Positions 19,450 to 28,829 of a DNA stretch of 64,000 nt are shown piece by piece; position 1 is the first letter of the stretch, and the number at the start of each line of letters is the position of its first letter. The translations under genes and the position numbers were made by a program. Origin of the DNA: Streptococcus parasanguinis (GTDB lineage: Bacteria; Bacillota; Bacilli; Lactobacillales; Streptococcaceae); NCBI RefSeq assembly GCF_001073155.1, contig NZ_JVEE01000044.1, positions 53,818 to 117,817 on the forward strand, read 5' to 3'. The notes below the pieces were generated by a model that saw only the letters and a program-made list of their open reading frames with translations, was not told the DNA's origin and did no database searches.

Positions 19450-21258
19450 TTATTCAACCGTTACAGACTTAGCAAGGTTCCGTGGTTTGTCGACATCGAG
19501 TCCACGATGAAGGGTTGCAAAGTAAGCAATCAATTGGGTTGGCACCACCATTGAGATTGGAGAGAGGTAAGGGTGAACCGCTGTCAAGACTAAATCATCC
19601 GTCTCTTTAGCGACATTTTCTTCTGCAATGGTTAAGACATGAGCCCCACGTGCTGCCACTTCTTGGATATTTCCACGTGTGTGGCTGGCTAGGACTGGAT
19701 CAGACAAGAGGGCAATAACTGGTGTACCGTCTTCGATCAAAGCAATGGTACCGTGTTTCAACTCACCCGCTGCGAAGCCTTCACATTGGATATAAGAAAT
19801 TTCTTTTAGTTTCAGACTGGCTTCCATGGCAACATAGTAATCTTGGCCACGTCCGATATAGAAAGCATTGCGGGTTGTTTCCAACAAGCCACGGACTTTT
19901 TCATCGATGACTTCTTTTTCTGAAAGGGTTGATTCGATCGATTGGGCAACGATAGACAATTCGTGCACCAAATCAAAGGCTTTGGCCTTTTCATTGCCAT
20001 TGGCTTCTCCAACAGCTTTGGCAAGAAAGGCAAGGGCTGCGATTTGAGCCGTATAAGCCTTGGTGGAAGCGACCGCAATTTCAGGACCCGCATGGAGCAA
20101 CATAGTCATGTCTGCTTCACGTGAAAGAGTAGATCCTGGAACATTGGTTACTGTCAAGCTTGGAATGCCCATTTCATTTGCTTTGACCAATACCTGGCGA
20201 CTATCCGCTGTTTCACCAGATTGACTGATAAAGATGAAGAGTGGTTTTTTGCTGAGAAGTGGCATGCCGTAGCCCCACTCAGAGGAGATACCGAGTTCTA
20301 CCGGGGTATCCGTCAACTCTTCCAACATTTTTTTAGACGCAAACCCTGCATGGTAAGAGGTACCGGCTGCAAGGATATAGATGCGGTCTGCCTCTTGAAC
20401 AGCCTTGATGATAGCTGGGTCTACCACTACTTGACCAGATTCATCTGTATAGGCTTGGATGAGTTTACGCATCACGGTTGGTTGCTCGTCAATTTCCTTG
20501 AGCATGTAGTATGGATAAGTCCCCTTACCGATATCTGATAAGTCAAGTTCAGCCGTGTAGCTAGCGCGCTCACGACGATTTCCATCGTAGTCTTGGACTT
20601 CAACGCTGTCTGCTTTGACGATGACCAACTCTTTGTCATGGATTTCCATATATTGGTTGGTCTCACGAATCATGGCCATGGCATCTGAGCAGACCATATT
20701 GTAACCATCCCCAAGACCAATCAAGAGTGGTGATTTATTTTTTGCTACATAGATGGTGCTTGGATCTTCCGCATCCATCAAAGCAAAAGCATAGGCTCCT
20801 CGGATGATGTGGAGGGCTTTTTTGAAGGCTTCAAGCGTAGACAAGCCCTCTTCTTCAGCGAATTTTCCGATCAAGTGGGCTGCAATTTCTGTATCGGTTT
20901 GCCCCTTGAAATGGTGACCAGCTAGGTATTCTTCCTTGATTTCAAGGTAGTTTTCAATGACGCCATTGTGTACCAAAACAAAACGACCTGTCTCCGAACG
21001 GTGTGGGTGGGCATTGTCTTCAGTTGGTTTTCCATGAGTGGCCCAACGGGTATGTCCGATCCCAGCTGTTCCTTCGACACCTTCTGCCTTAGCTGACAAT
21101 TCTGCAATGCGACCAACTGCCTTTACCAATTGGCTCTTGCCTTCACTAGCCAGAAAAACACCCGCAGAGTCATAGCCTCGGTATTCGAGCTTTTCAAGTC
21201 CTTGAATCAAAATATCAGTTGCATTTGTATTTCCTACAACACCAACGATTCCGCACAT
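19450..21258 (-). CDS. glmS: Glutamine--fructose-6-phosphate aminotransferase
   Basis: Makes glucosamine-6-phosphate from fructose-6-phosphate and glutamine, the first step toward UDP-GlcNAc and cell wall. 602 residues, standard length. After Met1, the N-terminal nucleophile Cys2 starts CGIVGVVGN of the glutaminase domain. Two SIS sugar-isomerase domains follow, with [17 protein letters not shown], and the conserved C-terminal NLAKSVTVE. It is monocistronic, enclosed by inverted repeats. Two dre-like GntR operators around its promoter point to control by a NagR-type regulator responding to amino sugars. There is no glmS ribozyme. Confidence 0.97.
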   Translation of the reverse strand: MCGIVGVVGNTNATDILIQGLEKLEYRGYDSAGVFLASEGKSQLVKAVGRIAELSAKAEGVEGTAGIGHTRWATHGKPTEDNAHPHRSETGRFVLVHNGVIENYLEIKEEYLAGHHFKGQTDTEIAAHLIGKFAEEEGLSTLEAFKKALHIIRGAYAFALMDAEDPSTIYVAKNKSPLLIGLGDGYNMVCSDAMAMIRETNQYMEIHDKELVIVKADSVEVQDYDGNRRERASYTAELDLSDIGKGTYPYYMLKEIDEQPTVMRKLIQAYTDESGQVVVDPAIIKAVQEADRIYILAAGTSYHAGFASKKMLEELTDTPVELGISSEWGYGMPLLSKKPLFIFISQSGETADSRQVLVKANEMGIPSLTVTNVPGSTLSREADMTMLLHAGPEIAVASTKAYTAQIAALAFLAKAVGEANGNEKAKAFDLVHELSIVAQSIESTLSEKEVIDEKVRGLLETTRNAFYIGRGQDYYVAMEASLKLKEISYIQCEGFAAGELKHGTIALIEDGTPVIALLSDPVLASHTRGNIQEVAARGAHVLTIAEENVAKETDDLVLTAVHPYLSPISMVVPTQLIAYFATLHRGLDVDKPRNLAKSVTVE

Positions 21259-21337
21259 AGTCTTTACGATATAGCCTTGCTATACTTTCCCCTTTACTTA
21301 GTCAAACGACCCATGGTCGATTTCTCAGTTACTTTGA

Positions 21338-21355
21338 AATTGGTCTAGTCTAATT
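21338..21355 (-). promoter_or_regulatory. dre-like GntR (NagR) operator in the glmS leader
   Basis: AATTAGACTAGACCAATT on the minus strand is an almost perfect palindrome. It matches the TGGTCTAGACCA-type sites bound by HutC-subfamily GntR regulators such as NagR/DasR. It lies about 20 bp downstream of the expected transcription start. Confidence 0.65.
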
Positions 21356-21380
21356 TACCAAAAAAGTAACCAGCGGAGTC

Positions 21381-21409
21381 AGTATACAATGCTTCTTCCA
21401 GTTTGTCAA
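21381..21409 (-). promoter_or_regulatory. Sigma-70 promoter of glmS
   Basis: TTGACA (21409-21404) and TATACT (21386-21381) with a 17-nt spacer on the minus strand. It gives a leader of about 115 nt. Confidence 0.8.
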
Positions 21410-21425
21410 CTAGGAAATATAAGAA

Positions 21426-21440
21426 AATTGGTCTAGTTAA
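21426..21440 (-). promoter_or_regulatory. Second dre-like half-palindrome upstream of glmS -35
   Basis: AATTGGTCTAGTTAA (plus strand) repeats the 12-nt core of the operator at 21338. It lies about 17 bp upstream of the -35 box, so the two sites bracket the promoter. Confidence 0.5.
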
Positions 21441-21452
21441 GAAAGGGTTAAG

Positions 21453-21631
21453 AAAAGAGGCTGAGACAAAAGTCCTAGCCTCTTAATTGTTTTTAGATTG
21501 TCAAGCAAGATGCAGTGGTTGAGTAGGCTCTACTACGCTGATTTCATCAGCTTTTACAGCCCTACTCAACTTTGCGGAGGCGGGACGACGAAATCGAATT
21601 CTAACGAATGACCGATTTCTGTCCCACTCTC
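21453..21631 (-). repeat. Streptococcal intergenic repeat, copy 2 (inverted)
   Basis: Reverse-orientation copy of the element at 19254, with the same ends and internal TTGAGTAGG...CTACTACGCTGATTTCATCAG core. One copy lies on each side of glmS in opposite orientation. Confidence 0.85.
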
Positions 21632-21638
21632 TGTTTTT

Positions 21639-23024
21639 CTATTCTTCAAATCCATTCTGCTGGCTTAACTCACGGAACCAATGGCCGGATTTTTTGAGGG
21701 TACGTTTTTGACTCTCAAGATCCAATTCAACTAAACCATAGCGGTTCTTGTAGCCATTGAGCCAAGACCAGCAATCAATAAAGGTCCAGATCAAATAGCC
21801 TTTACAATTGGCACCATCTTGAATAGCCCGGTGGAGCTCACGAAGATGGTCTTTGACAAAGTCAATCCGGTAGTCGTCTTGGATCACTCCATCCTTGCGG
21901 AATTTTTCCTCGCCTTCGACCCCCATCCCGTTTTCTGTCAGGATCCACTCGATATTGCCATAGTTTTCCTTGATATTTTGGGCAATGTCATACAGGCCTT
22001 GCTCATAGATTTCCCAACCACGGTGGGGATTAATCTTGCGGCCTGGCATGACATAGGGTTCATAAAATTGCTCAAAGAGTAGGGGAGAAGCTGGATTCGG
22101 AGTATAACGAGGAGCTGCCACACGGAGTGGTTGGTAATAGTTAACACCTAGATAGTCGACGGTATTTTCCTCCATCAAGCGCAACTCAAATGGATCATAA
22201 TCTGGCAAGAGATCACGCTCCCGCAAGATCTCCACTAATTCTTGAGGATAATGGCCAAGAACGGAAGGATCTAAAAAAGATTTGGCTTGGAAGAGCTCGG
22301 CGATACGAGCGGCTTTAACATCTTCTGGATGCTGGCTCCGAGGGTAGGCTGGTGTCAGATTGAGCACAATCCCGATCCGGGAATTGGGATCCACCTCGTG
22401 ACAGGTCTTGACCGCTAGAGAGCTTGCTAACTGGGTGTGGTAGGCTACTTTTACAGCTGCAGCTGCATCTACCTTATGAGGAAAATGGGCATCATAAAAA
22501 TAACCAAACTCCACAGGGACAATGGGTTCATTAAAAGTGATCCACTGGTCGACCAGATCCCCATAGGTCTTGAAACAAAAACGCGCATATTCTTGATAAG
22601 CATAGGCGGTTTCCTTGTTTTCCCAACCATCGCCCTGCTTTTGGAGAGCCATCGGCAAATCAAAATGATAGAGGTTGACCAAGAGGTGAATCCCTTTTTC
22701 CTTAATCTTTTCAAAGACACGACGGTAGAAATCGACACCCGCTTGATTGATCTCCCCTCGGCCTTCTGGGAAAATGCGGGACCACTGAATAGACGTCCGA
22801 AAAGCTGTGTGACCGGTTTCTAACAAGAGATCCAGGTCCTCTTCCCAGTGTTCATAAAAAGTGGATGTTTTCTCTGGTCCCTGCCCTTGATAAAAGCGAT
22901 TGGGTTCGATCCTATACCAGTAATCCCAGAGATTGTCACCTTTTCCATCCTGATCTATACGCCCTTCTGTCTGTGGACCCGAGGTCGAACTCCCCCATAA
23001 AAAATCCTTTGGAAATTGAAACAT
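21639..23024 (-). CDS. Glycoside hydrolase family 1 (6-phospho-)beta-glucosidase
   Basis: 461 residues, full GH1 barrel. The acid/base Glu166 is in TFNEP and the nucleophile Glu364 in LTENGMG. It hydrolyses beta-glucosides in the cytosol. The loop SWLNGYKNRYG near residue 429 resembles the phosphate-binding segment of 6-phospho-beta-glycosidases but is not an exact match. No PTS or transporter gene is adjacent, so phospho- versus free-glucoside specificity stays open. It is a stand-alone gene; the intergenic repeat follows its stop. Confidence 0.88.
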   Translation of the reverse strand: MFQFPKDFLWGSSTSGPQTEGRIDQDGKGDNLWDYWYRIEPNRFYQGQGPEKTSTFYEHWEEDLDLLLETGHTAFRTSIQWSRIFPEGRGEINQAGVDFYRRVFEKIKEKGIHLLVNLYHFDLPMALQKQGDGWENKETAYAYQEYARFCFKTYGDLVDQWITFNEPIVPVEFGYFYDAHFPHKVDAAAAVKVAYHTQLASSLAVKTCHEVDPNSRIGIVLNLTPAYPRSQHPEDVKAARIAELFQAKSFLDPSVLGHYPQELVEILRERDLLPDYDPFELRLMEENTVDYLGVNYYQPLRVAAPRYTPNPASPLLFEQFYEPYVMPGRKINPHRGWEIYEQGLYDIAQNIKENYGNIEWILTENGMGVEGEEKFRKDGVIQDDYRIDFVKDHLRELHRAIQDGANCKGYLIWTFIDCWSWLNGYKNRYGLVELDLESQKRTLKKSGHWFRELSQQNGFEE

Positions 23025-23113
23025 GTTCTAATCCTCCTCATTCTACTAGCTCTATTGTAGCGAATCCTCCCCCAAAACCTAGGCACAATTTACAGTCTTT
23101 CTTACGCAGATTA

Positions 23114-23150
23114 AAGAAAAAGCTCCCTTAGAAAAATTCCTAAGAGAGCT
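23114..23150 (-). terminator. Terminator after the glutamine-amidotransferase-like gene
   Basis: AGCTCTCTTAGGAA pairs with TTTCTAAGGGAGCT and is followed by TTTTTCTTT on the minus strand. Confidence 0.8.
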
Positions 23151-23158
23151 GGTCCTCA

Positions 23159-23866
23159 TTATAAGTCATTCACAACATATTCAAAGAGTTTGTGGTCTGC
23201 AGGACTCTTGTCAAAACGCAGTTCCGGATGCCACTGAACGCCGAGAAAACGACTCTCATCTGTGGATTGAACCGCCTCTATGACGTCGTCTTTGGGATCC
23301 CGCGCAATTACTTCTAAGCCATCTGCCAAGTCTTTGATACTTTGATGGTGAAAGGAATTGATGCGACTGGTCTTACCATAGATCTCTTGTAAAACCGTCT
23401 GATCCTTAGTCACCAGCTCTTGGCTGGTGTACTGACCTGGATTGTCCTGCCAATGATCCTCAATATCTTGATGCAAAGTTCCACCCAATGCAACATTGTA
23501 GAGTTGGGTCCCACGACAGACTGTAAAGATAGCTTTTTTAGCCGCTCGCGCTTCCTCAATCAAGGCCAACTCAAAAAGATCACGTTTTAAGAGGTAGTCG
23601 TCGCTATCAATGGTGATTTCTTCTCCATAAAACTTGGGCAAGACATTTTGACCACCAGTAATGATGAGCTTATCAATCATCGACATATAGTGTTTGGCCA
23701 TGTCCGCATCTCCAATTGGCAAGATCAAGGGAATTCCTCCCGCCTCTTTGACCGCTTCGACAAAACCAGTCGCCGCATAACTCATGTTCGCGTCTGGATC
23801 ATCTGGGAAGGGTCTTTCATTTCCTGTAATTCCAATCACTGGTCTTTTTTTCATACTTGTTTCCAT
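23159..23866 (-). CDS. Class I glutamine amidotransferase-like gamma-glutamyl hydrolase
   Basis: 235 residues, peptidase C26/PuuD-like. The catalytic Cys117 lies in FTVCRGTQLYNVALGG, and His213 and Glu215 in VQWHPE, so the triad is complete. Relatives hydrolyse gamma-glutamyl bonds, for example gamma-glutamyl-GABA. No polyamine genes are nearby, so the substrate is unknown. The start may be at Met1 or at MKKRP four codons later; neither has a strong ribosome site. Monocistronic with a good terminator. Confidence 0.85.
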   Translation of the reverse strand: METSMKKRPVIGITGNERPFPDDPDANMSYAATGFVEAVKEAGGIPLILPIGDADMAKHYMSMIDKLIITGGQNVLPKFYGEEITIDSDDYLLKRDLFELALIEEARAAKKAIFTVCRGTQLYNVALGGTLHQDIEDHWQDNPGQYTSQELVTKDQTVLQEIYGKTSRINSFHHQSIKDLADGLEVIARDPKDDVIEAVQSTDESRFLGVQWHPELRFDKSPADHKLFEYVVNDL

Positions 23867-23993
23867 ATACTTTCATTCGTTTTCAAGGCTTATTGTAACA
23901 CAATTTTAAGCTAGACTCAATGGAGAGTTTTTTAAGAGAAGGTCTCCCCCTCTATAACAAAAGCTTGCTGAAAAGGGTTAAAATTGCTTTCTA

Positions 23994-24025
23994 TCAAAAA
24001 ATCCTCAAGTGCGAAGACTTGAGAA
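23994..24025 (-). terminator. Terminator of the MarR-ABC operon
   Basis: CTCAAGT-cttcgc-ACTTGAG followed by GATTTTTTG on the minus strand, just after the permease/binding-protein stop. Confidence 0.8.
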
Positions 24026-24032
24026 TTATTTG

Positions 24033-25553
24033 TTAATTTTTAATAACCCCTTCTTTTACCAAAAAGTCACGTGCCACTTGATTAGCTGACTTGCCTTCTA
24101 CTCCGACTTGGTAGTTCATCTGGCTCATTTGCTCTGCTGTGATTTTACCAGCTAACTTGTTTAGAATGCCTTCCAATTCTGGATGTTTCTTAAGAAGAGC
24201 TTCTTTCATGAGGGGCGCCCCTTGATAAGGTGGGAAGAGTTGCTTATCATCTTCAAGGACCACCAGGTCATAGCGAGCCAGCTCGGCATCCGTTGAGTAA
24301 GCATCTGTGATCTGGATGTCACCGGACTGGATCGCCTGGTAGCGAAGGGCTGGCTCCATGGTGGAGACTTGTAGATGGAGTCCGTAAACCTTCTGCAAGC
24401 CCTTGTTCCCGTCCTCTCGGTCATTAAACTCCAAGGTAAATCCTGCCTTGAGTTGTCCTTCCACCTTTTTCAAATCTGAAATGGTCTTGAGGCCATACTC
24501 TTGGGCAATTTTCTTAGGCACCGCGACAGCATAGGTATTCTGATAAGCCATGGGTTTGAGCAAGGCCAGGTCGTCTTGTTTCTTGATCCCATCTCGAGCC
24601 GCTCGATAGACTGCTTCTGGATCATGGCCGACTTGCGGCGCCGGCTTGAGGAGACTTTCGGTCACGGTCCCTGTAAACTCTGGATAGATAGCAATATCCC
24701 CTTTTTTCAGAGCTTCAAAGAGGAAGGTGGTTTTTCCAAAATTTGGTTTAACAGTCACTGTCATGTCTGTGTTTTCTTCGATCAAAATCTTGTACATATT
24801 GGCTAGAATTTCCGGTTCAGGACCCAACTTCCCAGCGATGACCAGGTTTTCTTTTTCCGGTTTGGGAAGAAGACTTGGTGTATAGCTAGCTCCCAATCCC
24901 AGGATCATGACCGCAAAAGCCGCAAAGATGGTCCGCAATTTAGCCTTTTCCATCCATTTGAGAAGAAGGTTAAAGGCGATGGCTAAGAAGGCAGAAGACA
25001 GGGCACCGATCAAAATCAGACTGGCATTATTGCGGTCAATCCCCAGAAGGATAAAGGAACCGAGTCCCCCAGCTCCAATCAAAGCAGCTAGAGTAGCCGT
25101 CCCGATAATCATCACAGCTGCTGTCCGAATCCCAGACATGATGACGGGCATGGCCAAGGGAATCTCAAACTTCTTCAAGCGCTCCCACTTAGTCATCCCA
25201 AAGGCGACCCCTGCTTCTTCTAGACTTGGGTCAATCCCCTGCAAACCGGTGATAGTATTTTGAAGGATGGGGAAAATGGCATAGATGACGAGAGCTGTCA
25301 AGGCCGGAAGTGTTCCAATTCCCATGATGGGAATGAAGAGCCCCAAAAGGGCCATGGAAGGAATGGTCTGGAAGATCCCAGCTACCTGTAAAACCCAGTT
25401 GCTGGCTCTCTTGCGTGTACTTAAATAAATAGCTAATGGAACAGCTAGAAAAATAGCAAGGAGCAGGGTCAGTAATGACAGTTGCAAATGTTGCCCTAGT
25501 GCAGTGAGCCAGTCTCCAAAGCGTTCTTGAAAGGTTGCAAATAGTTTAGACAT
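24033..25553 (-). CDS. Quaternary-amine ABC transporter permease fused to binding protein
   Basis: 506 residues from ATG 25553, preceded by GGAGGTG; an earlier in-frame start adds ten residues. Residues 1-215 are an OpuB/ProW-type permease with five to six helices and the coupling loop [20 protein letters not shown]. Residues about 230-506 are an OpuC-type glycine-betaine/choline-binding domain ([20 protein letters not shown]) displayed outside. Such fusions import glycine betaine, carnitine or choline for osmoprotection. The start overlaps the ATPase stop by 8 nt, so the two are translationally coupled. Confidence 0.92.
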   Translation of the reverse strand: MSKLFATFQERFGDWLTALGQHLQLSLLTLLLAIFLAVPLAIYLSTRKRASNWVLQVAGIFQTIPSMALLGLFIPIMGIGTLPALTALVIYAIFPILQNTITGLQGIDPSLEEAGVAFGMTKWERLKKFEIPLAMPVIMSGIRTAAVMIIGTATLAALIGAGGLGSFILLGIDRNNASLILIGALSSAFLAIAFNLLLKWMEKAKLRTIFAAFAVMILGLGASYTPSLLPKPEKENLVIAGKLGPEPEILANMYKILIEENTDMTVTVKPNFGKTTFLFEALKKGDIAIYPEFTGTVTESLLKPAPQVGHDPEAVYRAARDGIKKQDDLALLKPMAYQNTYAVAVPKKIAQEYGLKTISDLKKVEGQLKAGFTLEFNDREDGNKGLQKVYGLHLQVSTMEPALRYQAIQSGDIQITDAYSTDAELARYDLVVLEDDKQLFPPYQGAPLMKEALLKKHPELEGILNKLAGKITAEQMSQMNYQVGVEGKSANQVARDFLVKEGVIKN

Positions 25554-26274
25554 GGTGAGCACCTCCAAATAAATCCGCAACAAAGTCGTTGGCTGGTTGG
25601 GCTAGAATGGTCTCAGGATCCGCCACCTGCACAATCTCTCCTTCTTGTAACACCGCAATCCGATCGCCTAATTTCAAGGCTTCATCGGTATCGTGTGTAA
25701 CAAAGATAGTGGTCATGCCGAACTCCTTGTGCAAGTCTTTGGTAAGAGCCTGCAACTGTTTGCGGGAAATGGCATCCAAGGCTGAAAAGGGCTCGTCCAT
25801 CAATAGAATCTTTGGCTCCCCGATGATGGCCCGCACAATGCCAATCCGTTGTTGCTCCCCACCAGACAGCTCATGGGGTTTGCGATCGGCGTAATCAGAA
25901 GCTGGAAGGCCTACTTTTTCTAAAAATTCGACTGTTTTGGAAGCCACTCGCTCCTTGCCCCAGCCCTTCATCTCAGGAATGAGAGCGATATTTTCCGCAA
26001 CTGTCAAATTAGGAAAGATAGCAATGGCTTGAAGCACATAACCAGTAGACAGACGTAACTCTCGTTCATCATAGTCCTTGATGCGTTTCCCGTCCATATA
26101 AATATTGCCATCTGTCGGCTCCAAGAGACGGTTAATCATCTTGATCATGGTGGTCTTTCCAGATCCTGAAGGACCTACGAGGACCATAAATTCACCATCT
26201 TCAATACGGAGATTGACATCTTTTAAAATGTCCTTATCCGTGTAGCGCAAGGCTACATGTTTATATTCAATCAT
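25546..26274 (-). CDS. Quaternary-amine ABC transporter ATP-binding protein
   Basis: 242 residues from ATG 26274, preceded by GAGGAAGAAT; a TTG four codons upstream is less likely. It has Walker A GPSGSGKT, signature LSGGEQQR, Walker [13 protein letters not shown] and the switch VTHDTDEAL, as in OpuCA/ProV ATPases. It lacks the C-terminal CBS domains found in some osmosensing OpuA/OpuC ATPases. It overlaps genes on both sides by 8 nt, so three genes are coupled. Confidence 0.92.
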   Translation of the reverse strand: MIEYKHVALRYTDKDILKDVNLRIEDGEFMVLVGPSGSGKTTMIKMINRLLEPTDGNIYMDGKRIKDYDERELRLSTGYVLQAIAIFPNLTVAENIALIPEMKGWGKERVASKTVEFLEKVGLPASDYADRKPHELSGGEQQRIGIVRAIIGEPKILLMDEPFSALDAISRKQLQALTKDLHKEFGMTTIFVTHDTDEALKLGDRIAVLQEGEIVQVADPETILAQPANDFVADLFGGAHHV

Positions 26275-27121
26275 ATTCTTCCTCAATAAGTTTTCTGTCT
26301 CTAAGAGTATCCAATAGGCTACTTGCCGGATGCCCTAGGACTTTTTCGATATCTGTTGAAACCCCAGCTTGTTCCCCAGCTTTAATCGCTGTATAAGTGC
26401 TGACCCAGGCATCGTACTCCCAAGTTTGTGCTGGCCATTTTTTCCGTGACTCATAAGCTTCTTCTACTGTTTCATCCACATACGCGATGGCGTCACCAGT
26501 CTCTTTTGAGAGAAGCGCTACGATTTCTTCCATGGAAAGATCCTCTGGTCCTGTCAGATGCAAGGTTTGATTTTCCCACTCCTTAGGATTTAAAAGAATC
26601 TCTGCTGCAACCCTAGATGTGTCCTTACGGGCAACAGCTGACACAAGACCACTGCCTGCCGGACCACGAATCTCTCCATTTTCAAGCGCCATATCAATCA
26701 GGAAGTCCAAGTAAAAATTATCTCTCAAAAAAGTGTAGGTGAAGCCTAACTCCTTGATATAGGCTTCCGTCTGGGCATGATCTCGAGACAAGGTGAAAGT
26801 TGCCTTCTCATCTGCCCCATAAAAGGAGGTATAGACGATATGCTCTACCCCTGCTAGCTTTGCAGCATCTAAAAAGTCCTGGTGTTCCTTGACACGCTCT
26901 GGATTTTCCCGAGCAGAAACCATCAACAAGATATCGATCCCCTTTAAGGCTTCAACCACCTCTGGTGTATTGGCATACACTATTTTACGAATTTCCGCTG
27001 ACGCATAGATCTTTGCACGCTCTGGGCTTCGTGCTAGATGGACGGAAGCGATTCCTTTCCTATCGACAAGATTCGCCACATAAGAACCTAATTTCCCTGT
27101 TACCCCTGTAATACCAATCAT
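26267..27121 (-). CDS. NmrA-like NAD(P)-binding oxidoreductase
   Basis: 284 residues, atypical short-chain dehydrogenase of the NmrA/QOR2 (YtfG-like) type. The dinucleotide motif GITGVTGKLGSYV is at residues 3-15, and an Arg follows the second strand (HLARSPERA), favouring NADPH. It lacks the classical YxxxK pair. Members act as NAD(P)H:quinone reductases or redox sensors. It lies between a MarR regulator and an osmolyte transporter, and its stop overlaps the ATPase start. The functional link is unclear. Confidence 0.82.
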   Translation of the reverse strand: MIGITGVTGKLGSYVANLVDRKGIASVHLARSPERAKIYASAEIRKIVYANTPEVVEALKGIDILLMVSARENPERVKEHQDFLDAAKLAGVEHIVYTSFYGADEKATFTLSRDHAQTEAYIKELGFTYTFLRDNFYLDFLIDMALENGEIRGPAGSGLVSAVARKDTSRVAAEILLNPKEWENQTLHLTGPEDLSMEEIVALLSKETGDAIAYVDETVEEAYESRKKWPAQTWEYDAWVSTYTAIKAGEQAGVSTDIEKVLGHPASSLLDTLRDRKLIEEEYD

Positions 27122-27139
27122 AACTGTTACTTCCTTTCC

Positions 27140-27589
27140 CTAGATGTCATTCTCTTTAGCTTTTAGATTTGTGATAATCCGCTCTTGATACTCCTCAAAT
27201 TCTCGGATTTCTTGATCCGAAAATCCTTGATAGAAAATCTCACCCAGTTCCTTACTAACACGATCCCCAATTTCCTTTTGTGCCCAACCGAGGTCTGTCA
27301 AAGAAATATATTTTTTCCTTTTATCCTGCGTACAAGGTTGAATCGTAACCAAGCCTTGTTCTTCCAATTTCTTAACCATGCTGGTCAATGTATTGTTGGC
27401 TAGACCCGTCGCAAGAGCGATATCGGTCGCAGTAGCGCACTCCAACTCTTGCTTCCACAAAATCGTTAAAATTTTCCCTTGTTCATTTCGGTATAGGGCA
27501 TCTGGTTCCTTACTCAGCAGTTTTTGAAAGATACGCCCATTTAACAAGCGTATCTGTAAAGCTTGGTAGCCCCCTTGCATCTTGTCCAT
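27140..27589 (-). CDS. MarR-family transcriptional regulator
   Basis: 149 residues. The winged helix has recognition region ATDIALATGLANNTLTSMVKKLEEQGLV (about residues 52-79) and a wing with DKRKKYISLTDLG. It is the first gene of the operon with the NmrA-like protein and the ABC importer. Two identical inverted operators flank its promoter, so autoregulation is very likely. The ligand is unknown; two Cys (ECATATD and QPCTQD) might allow redox sensing (inference). Confidence 0.9.
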   Translation of the reverse strand: MDKMQGGYQALQIRLLNGRIFQKLLSKEPDALYRNEQGKILTILWKQELECATATDIALATGLANNTLTSMVKKLEEQGLVTIQPCTQDKRKKYISLTDLGWAQKEIGDRVSKELGEIFYQGFSDQEIREFEEYQERIITNLKAKENDI

Positions 27590-27605
27590 TTTGTCTCCTT
27601 TTTAT

Positions 27606-27620
27606 TTCTATATCGAAATA
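27606..27620 (-). promoter_or_regulatory. MarR operator, proximal copy
   Basis: TTCTATATCGAAATA, the exact reverse complement of the copy at 27659, located at the expected transcription start. Confidence 0.7.
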
Positions 27621-27628
27621 TCACAGCC

Positions 27629-27657
27629 ATTGTATCACTGTTTGTTACATCTGTCAA
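27629..27657 (-). promoter_or_regulatory. Promoter of the MarR operon
   Basis: TTGACA (27657-27652) and TACAAT (27634-27629) with a 17-nt spacer on the minus strand, bracketed by two operators. Confidence 0.8.
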
Positions 27658-27658
27658 C

Positions 27659-27673
27659 TATTTCGATATAGAA
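27659..27673 (-). promoter_or_regulatory. MarR operator, distal copy
   Basis: TATTTCGATATAGAA abuts the -35 box; it is the inverted twin of the site at 27606. Confidence 0.7.
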
Positions 27674-27768
27674 CCAATAATTTTATCTAAATTCACCTTA
27701 AAAAGCCTTTCTAGCCCTTCAAACTAGTTTTTTCTCCCTCTTTCTAGCAAGTGTAACAAATGTTGGAC

Positions 27769-27798
27769 TCGTTTTGCAACGACACCTGATTTTATAAT
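27769..27798 (+). promoter_or_regulatory. Weak promoter with palindrome before cbiM-like gene
   Basis: TATAAT at 27793-27798 has no good -35. Its -35 region is covered by the palindrome TCGTTTTGCAACGA (27769-27782), which may be an activator or repressor site. Confidence 0.4.
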
Positions 27799-27845
27799 GT
27801 GGTAATCTGTTAACGAAATTAAATCATACTAATGGAGAATTTGTT

Positions 27846-28829
27846 ATGCATATACCAGATAATTACCTTAGTCCTGCAAGTTGTGCAGTTTTAGCGGTTG
27901 CTGCTGCGCCTGTTATTGTCTTGTCCATCAAAAAAGTCAAGGTCCAATTAAACGAAAATAAAGAGCTAGCTCCGATGCTTGGGATTGCTGCTTCTTTGTC
28001 CTTCTTATTGATGATGTTTAATGTTCCTGTTCCTGGTGGAACGACCGCTCACGCTGTCGGAGGGACCCTTCTTGCCATTCTCATAGGTCCCTATGCGGCC
28101 TCTCTAGCGCTGACAGTCGCCTTACTCCTACAGGCCTTCTTATTTGGTGACGGAGGGATTCTCGCTCTTGGGGTCAACATTTTCAACATGGCCATTGTGA
28201 TGCCTTTTGTTGGCTATGCTATTTATAGCTTGTTCCGCAAGCACCATCAGGAAACGCTTGGTGTCATTGTCGGCTCTTTCCTTTCGATCAATGCCGCTGC
28301 CTTCTTAGCTGGTGTTGAACTGGGCTTGCAACCCCTTATCGCTTCAGAAGCTGGTCAGCCACTCTATAACCCTTATGGATTGAGTATCACGGTTCCTGCC
28401 ATGTTGGGAGCTCATCTCCTTGTCGCTGGCTGGGTCGAAGCCTTCTTCACCTATGTGATTTACCGCTTTGTCAAACAAGTGGCCCCATCTGAATTGTATA
28501 CACCAAGTACAAAAAATACGACTTCATTTGTCAAAAAAATCCGCTGGGTCCTCTTGGGGCTGATCGTTTTGAGCCCTCTCGGTCTCCTAGCAGAAGGAAC
28601 AGCTTTTGGGGAATGGTCTACTGAAGAATTGGGTAGCCTGCTTCATGGCAAAGTCCCAACAGGGATCAAAAATGGATTCTCTTTTGAAGCCTTGTTCAGT
28701 GATTACACCATTCCTGGGACAAAAATTGCGATTGGCTATATTCTATCAGCCATTACAGCTGTTCTCATTTTCTATATCATCAGTAAAATCATTCGATCAA
28801 TGAACGGAGAAAAAACTTCTCATGCGTAA
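27846..28829 (+). CDS. cbiM: Nickel/cobalt ECF transporter substrate-binding component (CbiM/NikMN type)
   Basis: 327 residues with about seven or eight membrane helices. The family-defining N-terminus MHIPDNYLS supplies the metal ligands (amino group, His2). GGTTAHAVGG is the second conserved metal-site segment. The C-terminal extension (AEGTAFGEWS and a final helix) corresponds to a CbiN/NikN-like part fused on. It is the S component of an ECF importer with the next two genes. Sequence alone does not settle nickel versus cobalt. No riboswitch for B12 or Ni/Co is apparent upstream. Confidence 0.88.
   Translation: MHIPDNYLSPASCAVLAVAAAPVIVLSIKKVKVQLNENKELAPMLGIAASLSFLLMMFNVPVPGGTTAHAVGGTLLAILIGPYAASLALTVALLLQAFLFGDGGILALGVNIFNMAIVMPFVGYAIYSLFRKHHQETLGVIVGSFLSINAAAFLAGVELGLQPLIASEAGQPLYNPYGLSITVPAMLGAHLLVAGWVEAFFTYVIYRFVKQVAPSELYTPSTKNTTSFVKKIRWVLLGLIVLSPLGLLAEGTAFGEWSTEELGSLLHGKVPTGIKNGFSFEALFSDYTIPGTKIAIGYILSAITAVLIFYIISKIIRSMNGEKTSHA

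Noticed and set aside
21259..21380. glmS ribozyme
   Set aside because: The leader is too short and lacks the ribozyme core; a dre-type operator and ordinary promoter explain the region.
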